Assembly (NCBI GenBank): GCA_963693085.1
Contig: OY856409.1
Location: 523,039,803-523,103,802, forward strand
DNA from: Alisma plantago-aquatica
Taxonomy: Eukaryota; Streptophyta; Magnoliopsida; Alismatales; Alismataceae
Length of the DNA: 64,000 bases
Reading direction: 5' to 3'
A program made the translations under genes and the position numbers. This document shows positions 37,920 through 47,977 of this stretch, in pieces. Each line of letters starts with the position of its first letter. Position 1 is the first letter of the stretch. The notes under the pieces are model-generated. The model was given only the letters and a program-made list of their open reading frames with translations, made no database searches and was not told the origin of the DNA.

Positions 37920-39498
37920 AAATGTCGGTCATATTAGTTGAGATTTGACCTAAGCTTCACTTTGAAATTTGTAATGTCTTATCTCAACCATATTAAGCTT
38001 GAACTTGTATATCCTTTATTACTTAATTATGATTTATAATATGATATGTTTACATTTGAAATGCTGAAATTTCTGAAAATGTATAGAACTTATCTCAGTT
38101 GACAAAATTCTCAACTGATACCTCTTCCGGTCGAAGACAAGGTCGACTGATAGTATGTCTGTTAACATTGTTTTTACAAGAAAGTCTTTCTGGTCGACAA
38201 ATAGCTCGACCGAAAATTCTTCCGGTCGAATAAGTGTTCGACCAAAGATAGTTCTATCATAACTACTTATTGAAAACAAAATTATTCAATTGTAGTTAAA
38301 TTTAGTGAACCAAATTTGTACTAAACTCTCCATATTAAATTGTTTCAAATAGTTCAAATGATAAGATACTTATGGTAATGCTCCTAACCAAATGGACCAC
38401 TATATGGGACCAAAATTTTCATACTTTGTAGGTTTGGATGGTCCATCAAAGCTAAAAGGCACAAGAAGCAAGTAGACTTTCACACATTTGGAGAAAAGGT
38501 AAAATCATTGAAGAAAAATTCAAAGGTAAAACTATTGACATTAGTGATGTTGGTACAAATTCTAATGTGCTATGTGTCAATGAACTACATCATAAGTTCT
38601 ATAACAATAGTTATGTTTCATAGAAAAACACCAAAGTTATTGATAAAGGAAATTGTAAATTTTATAACACTATGAACATTAATTGCAAAAATAATCTGGT
38701 CTTGGCTTAAAAAGATTGTCCACACACATGAAAATTGCTTTGAATCATTACCTAAATCTTTGTGTTAATAATGGAATTTGTGAATCCTATATAACCAAGT
38801 TAGACAAAATTGGTCTTGACACAAAAAGGCTTTATTTTTGAAATAATCAAAACGAAGACTATAAGATTTATAAGTACAAATGATGATTATACACAACAAG
38901 TCTTAGTCATATCCTAAAAGATTTTGGACAAATGAGCCTACTAAAAATAATTAATAAAATTCAGCACCTAGACCTAAAAGCAAAACAAAGGAAACTATAT
39001 GGACATGATTAGGATTTATTGAGAAGAAATAGATTCATTGGCTAAGACTTGACATCATCAAATGGATGCATAAAGTTGATTGGTTATTCAGGATAATATA
39101 ATAAAATGCTAAACATTGGCTCATTCTAAGAGTAAAAGCTACATTAATTGGAAATCTATAGTATTACCTCTCAGCCAAAAAAGAGTTCGACTGAGGGGCG
39201 CCCCAGTCAAAGTCATGGTCGACCAAAAATAAGCCTGACAAAATACTTTCTGGTAAATCAAATCATTTATTTTCGCCCAACATTGGTATATTAAATATGT
39301 AAGTTTCTCATCATGTTAAATACTTATAATAAGAGGAAGTTTTTTTGTGGAATAAACAAAATTTCTTATAAAAATTGACTTACAATCTTACTTAAATTTT
39401 ATAGAAGGATATAATTTAGTTATGAGATTAAGGGGGAGCTTAAAACATTCTTGAATATAATGCACATCTTGACATTAATTGAATTCTCTACACCAATT
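37920..39498 (+). other. Non-coding internal region of TR-GAG copy 1
   Basis: Occupies the place of pol but shows no integrase, reverse transcriptase or RNase H motif in any frame. Contains more GGTCGA-type phrases at about 38090-38250 and 39170-39235. The corresponding part of copy 2 (61270-62155 and 63258-64000) is recognisably collinear, so this is a stable feature of the family rather than a one-off deletion. Confidence 0.65.
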
Positions 39499-39775
39499 AG
39501 GGCTTAACATCCCTTGTATTTGGTTACAAATACATTTATTGATTTCACTATGAGGAAAAAGAGTCTCATATCATTTTAGGGCTTAACATCCCTTGTAAAT
39601 GGTTGAGAAACTAACATTTATTGATTCCACTATGAGCCTAAAGGAATCTCATATCATTTTAGGGCTTAACATCCCCTATAAATGGTTGAGAAACTAATAT
39701 AAATACATATCCATAATCCTAAAGGATTCTCACATCATTTTAGGGCTTAACGTCCCTTGCAAATGGTTGAGAAAT
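39499..39775 (+). repeat. Tandem ~80 bp repeats near the polypurine tract
   Basis: Four units starting at 39499, 39578, 39661 and 39741, each beginning AGGGCTTAACATCCC and continuing with AAATGGTTGAGAAACTAA and (except the last) TCTCATATCATTTT. The fourth is partial. The array lies about 380 bases before the polypurine tract. Confidence 0.85.
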
Positions 39776-40150
39776 AAATTATGGTTTTTGAATTGTGGCT
39801 AAAGTTGAAATTCTTGTTAAAGTAAACAATTAAGGGGGAGTATCTCATTTAGTGGGAGAAAATTGATTATATGGCTATCTTATTAAAATGACAAAGGGAG
39901 AGAAATAATATAAATCAAAATAAATGAGTTTCATGCCCTCTTGGTTTAATGAGTTTCATGATTTCTTGGCTTAACATTGATTGATGCTACATTGCTTAAG
40001 AGATGGATACTATGTTCCATATATCTTTAGGAATAATTATCACACATTTTCTAAAAAAAGAATATGTTCTTCATCTAAGGTAAATATCAGGTATGAAACT
40101 CATCTCATTTAAATCATTTTGATTATATTTTAGAAATGTTTATCATCTTC

Positions 40151-40164
40151 AAAAAGGGGGAGAT
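40151..40164 (+). other. Polypurine tract of TR-GAG copy 1
   Basis: AAAAAGGGGGAGAT directly before the 3' LTR TGTTGG; this is the canonical plus-strand priming tract of copia elements. Confidence 0.9.
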
Positions 40165-41674
40165 TGTTGGCTAAATTGTACATTAATATACGCTTTGTTT
40201 TGATGATGACAAACATTTCATTCTTATGGTTCTACCATGCTAATTGAGTATTTCAAGGTGCAAGGAAATAAGAAATTGGATAATTGAAGATAAACACAAA
40301 TGGAAGATCAATGTGCTTAAATGTTCAATGTTTTCATGATTGTACTCAATGTAAAAACTTGTACAGGCATTTAATGTACAAGTATCTAGATATCATGTAA
40401 ATCAAGTGTTAGATCTACCTCATACACTCACAACCCTTAGATAGGTTTTCCCCCAGAGTCAGAGTCACCATCACTCATTGATACACACACTGAGTAGGTG
40501 ATTCAACAAATTTAAATAGGGACATTCTCGATCTACAAACTTCTTGACCGAGACACACTCGGTTGACAACATACTTGACTGTGTTTCACTTCAGTCAAAG
40601 TCATAGGTACCGATCAAGAACTTATACACTTGTGCCCTAAAATAGGCTTTCACTCGACAATATCTTCGACCGGGCAAGTTCCATGACCGTTAGACCAAGT
40701 AGTTGATGGTTGGGGGTTGGGAATAGCCGTTGCATCAACTTTTCCCCCAAACCTTTCCTCTATCAAAGAAAAGCTTGACCGAGACACATCTCAATCGAGA
40801 TAGGTTCTGGGTTGCTCTTTTTATGTCGAAATAGTTAGCCATTATAAGATAATTATTGGACTCCTAATGGCTAGTTAAGCACTAAGAACACTCTATAAAC
40901 CCTCTAGAACGTCCCTAAGAACTTGTAAGCCATCCCTATAAATAGGAGAGGTCTTAGGACACCTAAATCATACAACTACACTTGAGAATACATTCTAGTG
41001 AGCAACAAAGCCGAAGCTATACTTGCCATCTTATTTCGAAGCTTCAATTTAGTGCCCTATAGCTACAATCTCCTAGCCACCACATATATCCACGTCCATC
41101 TTCAGTGGATAGGAGATCTATATGCTTGATATAGGATCAACACGTTGTACTAAATTTGTGAGGTACTTTCTCTCTTCCAATCTTGTTCTTTTATATTGTA
41201 TATTGTTCTCCTTGACTACTCCTAGGTTGGAGGCTGTTGAAAGGAGGTGTGGTTGAGATTACTTCAAGGAAGGATGCTTCAAGGGAGGTTGGAGCTACTT
41301 CTATAGGAAGTCTATCTCAAGGTGGTGGAGCTACTTCAAGGAGGTGAAGGATGCTCTGAGGACTTGGAGTTACTTCAAGAAGGTTGTTTCAAGGAAGTTG
41401 AGGCTACTTCAGGTGAAGGCTACTTCAAGGGTGTAGAAGGAAGGTGATTGTATTTTATGTAACATCCTTGTGAGGTAATAAAATTAGCCAATTTCAAAAT
41501 CCCAGTTGGAAACAATCAGGTAGTGGATTGACTACCTTTGATTTCAAAGGTAGGAATCACTCTACATCCTTGGGTCTTCCTTGTTTCTCCCTCCTTCTTT
41601 GGTTGACTGTTTTAATTATTTAATTAACTTTAAAAGTTCCAAAAAGATATATTCAACCCCCTCTAGATCTTTCA
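40165..41674 (+). repeat. 3' LTR of TR-GAG copy 1 (1510 bp)
   Basis: TGTTGGCTAAATTG...GATCTTTCA, collinear with 28199-29706. Phrases of the GGTCGA array are at about 40530-40800, and the ACTTCAAGGAGG repeats at about 41235-41430. Confidence 0.92.
40937..40944 (+). promoter_or_regulatory. 3' LTR TATA box
   Basis: TATAAATA in CCCTATAAATAGGAGAGG, same position in the LTR as 28973. From a 3' LTR it could drive readout transcription into the Athila remnant to the right. Confidence 0.65.
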
Positions 41675-42842
41675 ATCTGAACCTAAACCCTAGTTTGTAG
41701 TTGGCTAACCCAACCCACCCGCGTTGGGTACCTCATATCATGCATTAGCATCATGAGGTGTCAAAATAACATAAGATATATTAATTAGTATAAATTAACC
41801 CAATAAAAATGATGCTTAATATGTTAGTAAACCATTTTAATAACTCATATATACTCCCTTGTTCAATAATGCAAACATAATGACTAAAATATGAGAAATA
41901 AGACATATAATGTGCTTAATATGCAAGTAGAATAATAATGGGAGCTTTTATGTAAATGGATAGGACTCATGTGCAATTATATAAATTAATTTTGATATTA
42001 ATGGACTTAAAGAACAATTGAGTAAATAACCTAACTTGTGTATACTAATATATGATAACAACTTTTGTAGAAACATGAAGTTAATAAGACTTTAATTAAT
42101 GAATATTTATGATAATGATATAATATTGTAATAAATATAATGCTAATGAGCCTAAACCCTAGTTGTATTAGAACTGAAAAGAAAACTTCAAGACCCAAAT
42201 TTAATGGCAAAATTGTGATTTGTGAATCCAATTTAGCTTGGGTGCCAAGTTTCAGATAATTTGAATAATCCTAGATGCCTTAACTTCATTAATGAAAGAA
42301 ATATAAGATAAGATCTAAAAGTATTAAATAAAAAATTGTATCACTTCAAAATTTGACACTAACATAAAATTCAAATTCTATATGCTTTAAATATCTTAGT
42401 TGCCAAGTTTCAGCTCATTTGAACATTAGATGAATCCTAAACTAAGTAGAGAAATAAAACATGTTTATAAAACCCTAAAATATCAAATGTTTGATATATT
42501 TCCATCAATTTTCCTCAAGGTTCGTGGATTTATCTGGTCATGCTTGCTTTCCCTAAAGTTCCACATTTGCTTTTTTCATTCACGCTTTCCTTTGTCTTAA
42601 CCCTCTATGGAACGACCTTGATTATTCCTCGCTACTATTGCCCCATCCAACGACCCCATCACTGTCTCTTACCTAGAGTAGGAGACAATGTCGAGGAAAC
42701 ACAGTTGATGTTGAGATTTTAATCACCTAAATTTTATCATCTCTCCTCCTTGCATCCTAGTCTCCTATGCTTCACATTTGTCGAATGTGAGATAAATCTT
42801 CCAATCTTGATTTATTCTAGAATCTGATGCATGTATACCCTA
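41675..42842 (+). repeat. LTR family B, second copy, right part
   Basis: Resumes the family B alignment (AAACCCTAGTTTGTA, GGTACCTCATAT, GGAGACAATGTCG) that stopped at 28198. Similarity to copy 1 fades near 42842 (GCATGTATACCCTA versus TGTCTCTACACCCCA). Confidence 0.65.
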
Positions 42843-45239
42843 GATAATCACATGGGTTCATGATGAACACATGTTCATCTATTTTTATTGCACCATTAGA
42901 GCATTGTTAGACACTTTATATATATTTTCATACTTTAGAGATAAATTACAATAATTTATTTTGTTTCATAAGTTTATAGTTTGTAAATTAGTTTTGATAG
43001 GTTATTGCAGAAAAACAACTCAATTTTACCCATTCACTCTAAAGATTAAGATCTCCCAAAAATACTCCAAGAAAATGTTTGCATAACTTTTTCCAATGCC
43101 TGGTATGTATATCTTGCACCAAATGGCCTAATATTTTGCATATAAACATAAAATGTAATGTTTTCATGAATCTTGGAAAGGGAATTCCATTAACTACAGG
43201 AAATACATATTTCAAATTGTCCAAAAAATTGACTGTATTTTCCAATCAGTCAACTGGCCTGTAGATCATCCAAAAGTTCCTAGTATATATATCTAGCACT
43301 GAAACAGCTGTATCTTTCACATGAAAACTTGGAATTTAATTTTAAATATGAATTTGAAAGGGAATTTTATTGTACAAAATAAAAACATATTTCCAAATAG
43401 CCTTGGAACTTATGGCTGGCCTGAGATATGATCAAAACACCTAGAAATTTAATTTTAAATATGAATTAGAAAGTGAATTTTATTGTACAAAATAAAAATA
43501 TATTTACAAATAACTTTGAAACTTATGCCTGGCCTAAGATTTGCTCAAAACACCTATAATGGAAATTAGTAGGGAAGGAGTTAAAGAAGTGGAGCGTCCA
43601 AAAAATTTAAAGAAATCAATGAATAATTTTTTTCATTTCTATTGGGGGAATAAATTAAAATACTGAAAGTTTACTACTTAAAAAGGCAAGTTACAATTGA
43701 GTTTCCTTACATTAAAAAGTTGATCAATTAAATAGTTTAAGACAAGTAATATCACTTATCAAATAAAAGCAACAAGTCGTGACCATGTCCTTTTGTATGG
43801 AGGAATGGATGTAAGTAAATTCCTTTGACTGAGCACAAAGCTATTAAGACATCAAATGGAAATCTATCAAAGCATGGAATTAATTTTGAAAAGGGACCCG
43901 ACCAATCATGCTTGATATTTGATAATTCAAGAATTGACTTATCACGACTTCATATTCATGGTGGTCAAACCGAATGATGGGCATCTCCTACGGTAAATAC
44001 AATCCAACCTCCATTTTTCAAAAGGAATCTCATAATCAGACATCTTGGAGACCCCTCGGGTGCACAAAGCAAGGAAGGGAGGAAAGGATCCACCATCATC
44101 CTAATTGAGGTAGCTTTAATGTTGGTACATCCTAAAAACACGACTCTTTCAATCTATATCTTTACTTATGATTTATTTCTATTATGTCTTGAGTAAAAAA
44201 TCTATACTTGGGCATGGGGAGTAGCCCCATAACATGTATCTTATTTTTACTATATTCAACTTTGTGATTCTATTTATTATATATTTTTCTTCTAATTTGT
44301 GTACTAGTTTCATATTTAGATTTATTATATCATTTTTGGGTGATGTGATCACAGATGTCAACATGGTATGAAATCATGGATCCTAACGAGATCAACTGAT
44401 GGAGTTCCATGATTGATCTATCCATTTTATCTTGTTAGTTATAATTAATGGTGATGAGATCACCTGATCCATGGGTTGGAACACCAATTCAAGATCATAA
44501 ATTCTTGTGGATATTCCCCATTGAACTTTATTAGGAAGTTGAACAATGATGCACAAACCCCGAGATCATGGGTTTGTGAGTTGTTCGACCCTTGGAAGAT
44601 TTGTACTCTGTACGGACACAATCCACACGGTCATGATATAATTAGTTAAAAATAAGTAGTTGAATTAGTTAAAGTAAATACACATATATGGTAGTAAACC
44701 CTCACACCCCCAATATCTCTTAATAATTACATTAAAAACCAACTTAATGAGTTTTACTACTGCAATATCCATTTCTTGCTTTGTCTTAATAATTCTCTAA
44801 AAAAGATCAATTTTAGATATTACTCTTAGCAATTGGTTCCATTAAAACTCTTAAACATTTTGTTCCATGTGATTGATACCTTATTACACTAAAGTTGATT
44901 TATTTACTTGTGTATGAGTTGATTTCTGCTTTAAAGGTTAAACTATTGGGATTTATATTCCTTGGTGAATTTGGTATCAAAACAACATACATCAAAATTT
45001 GGAACTATTTACGGGGATAACAAAGTTTTCTTTTGAACCCCTTTGCCTTGAGGGATTAGGACTTTTCCTTTCTAATTGATAATCATTCTTTCCTACTTGA
45101 ATTATCCTGTCCTTGAATTGAAACACTATCTGATATCCTATTTAGGTACTAACCGTTTATGTGATGTTATCATTGTGTTGATTTTACTCTTTTGGAATTT
45201 GAACGATAGATCGGTAGAACCTTTTGCCTTAACTGGACC
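42843..45239 (+). other. Probable LTR/leader of an Athila-like gypsy element
   Basis: Non-coding. Contains a tandem duplication (units starting at 43333 and 43446, 113 bases apart, with a more diverged relative near 43180) built on AATTTAATTTTAAATATGAA and GAATTTTATTGTACAAAATA. The segment leads into the Athila-like gag at 45240, so LTR plus leader is the simplest reading. LTR ends and primer-binding site were not identified. Confidence 0.4.
43333..43560. repeat. Two tandem 113 bp units
   Basis: Units at 43333 and 43446 share AATTTAATTTTAAATATGAA, AATTTTATTGTACAAAATAA, TTGAAACTTATG and TCAAAACACCTA with scattered changes. Confidence 0.8.
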
Positions 45240-45979
45240 AATCAGTACATAATGGACGAAGAGGAAGTGAGTTGTCAGATAGAATAGACCCTCACCGCAC
45301 AAAGAGAGTCCATGATGGAAAAATTAAGAACAGTCACAACTGTCGAACAAGAAGCCAAGAGGCCATGACACAAGAAGCATAGCGAAAAAAGTAACTTAAG
45401 GACTTCTCAGTCCCTATGTCCATCGACCCACTACATTCAATATTGCTTCCCACTATTATCACTCCACAATTTGAGACCTATACAAAATGGATTTACATAC
45501 TGCTGAGTATCTCATTCTCTATTTGAACATGCGAGAATTGTCAATACCATCTCTAGTGTTTGATCAACCTCTGACTTATTCAAAATGATAGGCATTTATG
45601 AAGATGTCGTATGATGTGGGTATTTAAATGTCCCCTTTTAGATAAAGCCAACTATTGGTACAATGCCATGAGGGGGACGTCTCCATCACTTGGGAGGCTC
45701 TCTAGGCCAACTTTCTTGAAAAATACTTCCCCCATCCACAACTATCAACGTAGGGGGTAGATCACTCACTTCACCATGGTTCCTGGAGAAATCTTGGGTG
45801 CAACTTGACAACAATTTAAGGACCTCCTACACCATTGTGCATATCATGACATTTCCCTAGTCCAGTTGATTGAGACCTTCTACCAGGGTGTTGATGATAG
45901 ATCTAAGGTTTTCCTTAATACATAATCTGGAGGTAACTTTATGCTACAAAACTTTGACAATGCTTGGGAAGTAGTCAAG
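45240..45979 (+). pseudogene. Degenerate Ty3/gypsy (Athila-like) gag, 5' part
   Basis: Conceptual translation in shifting frames gives the retrotransposon gag pattern: about 45630-45745 reads LFKCPLLDKANYWYNAM then FLK (DKA..W motif), and 45816-45979 reads FKDLLHHCAYHDISLVQLIE, then FYQGVDDRSK and SGGNF with one in-frame stop. This is the order of the gypsy gag core (PF03732-like) seen in Athila elements. It is cut at 45979 by the CACTA element; the rest of gag continues at 55335. Confidence 0.65.
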
Positions 45980-45982
45980 AGA
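45980..45982. other. Target-site duplication AGA (left)
   Basis: AGA immediately before CACTACTACAG, matched by AGA at 55332-55334. A 3 bp duplication is diagnostic of CACTA elements. Confidence 0.85.
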
Positions 45983-46000
45983 CACTACTACAGAAATAGC
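45983..46000 (+). repeat. Left terminal inverted repeat
   Basis: CACTACTACAGAAATAGC, exact inverse of 55314-55331. Confidence 0.95.
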
Positions 46001-46435
46001 GTTCAGTGTCGCTTTTCTGGGCATCGGTTATTTCGGACAACCAACACCTATAATATTCGGCGTCGGTTATTTATACAAACTGACGTCTATATTCGAAGAC
46101 CAGCTAGAAACGGGTACCACTTTGTATTCAGCGTCGGCTGAGTGTAACCATCCGACGCCTAAAGGCGCCCGCGAAATCCAATTTTCGAGCGAAAAAAATC
46201 TGGGTCACATACAGCGTCGGTTGTTTAACAATTCACCGACGCCTATGTGAAATGAAATTTTGCGCGAAAAGTTCCACTTTCGGTGTCGGTTATCCTTGGA
46301 TAACCGACGCTGATAATAGTTCCCGCCAATTAATTTGGGGTAAAGATTGTCTAATTGGACGTCGGTTATTACGATCAACCGACGCTGAAGATAATAGGCG
46401 TCGGTTGTCCTAGATAACCGACGCCGTTGACCAAC
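46001..46435. repeat. Left subterminal repeats (GCGTCGGTTAT / ATAACCGACGC)
   Basis: About ten copies of CGTCGGTT-type words in both orientations; several are arranged as facing pairs that form hairpins, e.g. GGTGTCGGTTATCC with GGATAACCGACGC (46282-46313) and GGCGTCGGTTGTCC with ATAACCGACGCC (46397-46425). In En/Spm such subterminal repeats bind the element-encoded TNPA protein and are needed for excision; the same role is inferred here. Confidence 0.85.
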
Positions 46436-46439
46436 TTAA

Positions 46440-46760
46440 TAGAGGCCCGATCACCCGACTCTTCCCCCTTTCTTCCTGTTTCATCGATTCTCCTGTGCGC
46501 TCTCCCAAAATCGCCGCCTGGTGCCTGGTGCCTGCTGCTTCTCGCTCGCCGCCGACGATCCCTACTGCTGCTCTGCATCGCCGCCGCCGCCCGCCGCCTT
46601 CCTCCTTGCGCCGCCGCCGCCCGCTCCTTCCTCCCTGCTCACGCCCTACTGCGGCGTTGTCTTCTTGCTTGCCTCCACTGCTCACAAGGTATTAGCCGTA
46701 GCACCTTCTTCCTTGTCTTCTTCCTTGCCGCCCGCTGCTCTGCTCTGCTTGCTGCTCTGA
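46440..46760 (+). promoter_or_regulatory. GC-rich leader of CACTA element
   Basis: A sharply GC- and CpG-rich block (many CCGCCGCC runs) in otherwise AT-rich sequence, just inside the left subterminal repeats. A good splice donor, CACAAG|GTATTAG, lies at 46689. Spm carries a GC-rich downstream control region in the same place, overlapping its untranslated first exon and methylated when the element is silent. Open frames of 66-118 codons here are low-complexity Pro/Ala/Arg-rich by-products of the base composition. Confidence 0.6.
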
Positions 46761-46970
46761 CTTCAAAACCTAAGACTAGTTAGTGTTCTACTTCTTTCAC
46801 TGAGAACTGAGAAGAATGGCCTACCACGGCCGTGCTGCACGACCGTGTTTGATTTGATTTAAACCCTAATTTGATTTAAACTTGTCCATTCTAGCATCCT
46901 AATTTGATTTGATTAAACACTAATATTGATGAAACCCTAACATCAATTGTGATGAAAGCCTAACATGTAC

Positions 46971-47298
46971 ATATCTATTATTGTGTTTGTTGGCCTAGAA
47001 ACCCGTCCAAGATTGAATCATTAGGAGTAAATCTTGGATAGTCCCCGGTTTGGGACTGTTCTTGAACACCTAATCTCACTTAGGATGTAAGTGTATAATG
47101 TGTATTAGGTTTTCGAGAAAATTTCGATAGCATTTCCCCGTCTGTTCTCTAAGTACATATGTACTTAGAGAACAGCGGGGAAATGCTGCCGAAATTTTCA
47201 TGAAAACCCAATACACATTATACACTTACTAGTGAGATTAGGTGTTCAAGGATGGAATAGGTGGTACACATTTATTATATATAAGAATGACATCACAT
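46971..47298. repeat. 328 bp direct repeat, copy 1, containing a long hairpin
   Basis: Nearly identical to 47420-47747 (offset 449). Within it 47061-47158 and 47159-47250 form an imperfect palindrome with 90-98 base arms and almost no loop, centred on AAGTACAT|ATGTACTT. Confidence 0.9.
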
Positions 47299-47419
47299 GT
47301 GTTTGTTGGCCTAGAAAGTGAACAATCATTGTTCTTTATATTACTTGTACATTGGTATAAATTAGAATGAACAATCACTAAATTATATACTGTTTGTATG
47401 GAGTCCGGCTTCATTGTAG

Positions 47420-47747
47420 ATATCTATTATTGTGTTTGTTGGCCTAGAAACCCGTCCAAGATTGACTCATTAGGAGTAAATCTTGGATAGTCCCCGGTTT
47501 GGGACTGTTCTTGAACACCTAATCTCACTTAGGATGTAAGTGTATAATGTGTATTGGGTTTTTGAGAAAATTTCGGTAGCATTTTCCCGTTTGTTCTCTA
47601 AGTACATACGTACTTAGAGAACAGCGGGGAAATGCTGTCGAAATTTTCTTGAAAACCCAATACACATTATACACTTACTAGTGAGATTAGGTGTTCAAGG
47701 ATGGGATAGGTGGTACAAATTTATTATATATAAGAATGAAATCACAT
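47420..47747. repeat. 328 bp direct repeat, copy 2, containing a long hairpin
   Basis: Second copy of 46971-47298, with arms at 47510-47607 and 47608-47699. It ends about 90 bases before the transposase start codon. A third partial piece of the same sequence (ACACTTAGGATGTAAGTGTATA) follows at about 47751. Confidence 0.9.
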
Positions 47748-47977
47748 TATACACTTAGGATGTAAGTGTATACCCTAATCTTTTCCTAATATATACTTGT
47801 TTCCTAATATATACATGTTTTCTCTGATCATAGAATGGATAGATCATGGATGTCCATTCGTAATCGTTGCACCCCAGAGTTTATATCTGGTCTTGATCAG
47901 TTTATTAGATTTGCCGAGGAACATAGGAAAAACCTACAGATAGGTTCTACTGTCCATGTAGGCATTGCGGTAACAAC

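Larger units (their letters stand above)
28199..41674 (+). mobile_element. Copia-derived gag-only LTR retrotransposon (TR-GAG type), copy 1
   Basis: Two 1.5 kb LTRs (28199-29706, 40165-41674), both starting TGTTGGCTAAATTG and ending TCTTTCA, a primer-binding site at 29709, a polypurine tract at 40151, and flanks ATATG/ATCTG as an imperfect target duplication. Without the nested 6.4 kb element it was about 7.1 kb. The only protein is a gag with a UBN2-like region, a CCHC zinc knuckle and a coiled coil, as in SIRE/Maximus-clade copia elements. About 2.2 kb follows gag (37920-40150) where protease, integrase and reverse transcriptase would be expected, and none is visible. Mobilisation would need enzymes from an autonomous relative. 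A second copy begins at 57930. Confidence 0.85.

Noticed and set aside
39499..39775. CRISPR-like array
   Set aside because: Repeats and spacers are both related between units; this is a simple tandem repeat in a plant retroelement.
46427..46783. Pro/Ala/Cys-rich open frames in the GC-rich block as a real protein
   Set aside because: Low-complexity open frames exist in several phases of the same CCG-rich segment and on both strands, as expected from base composition. No domain or downstream continuation.
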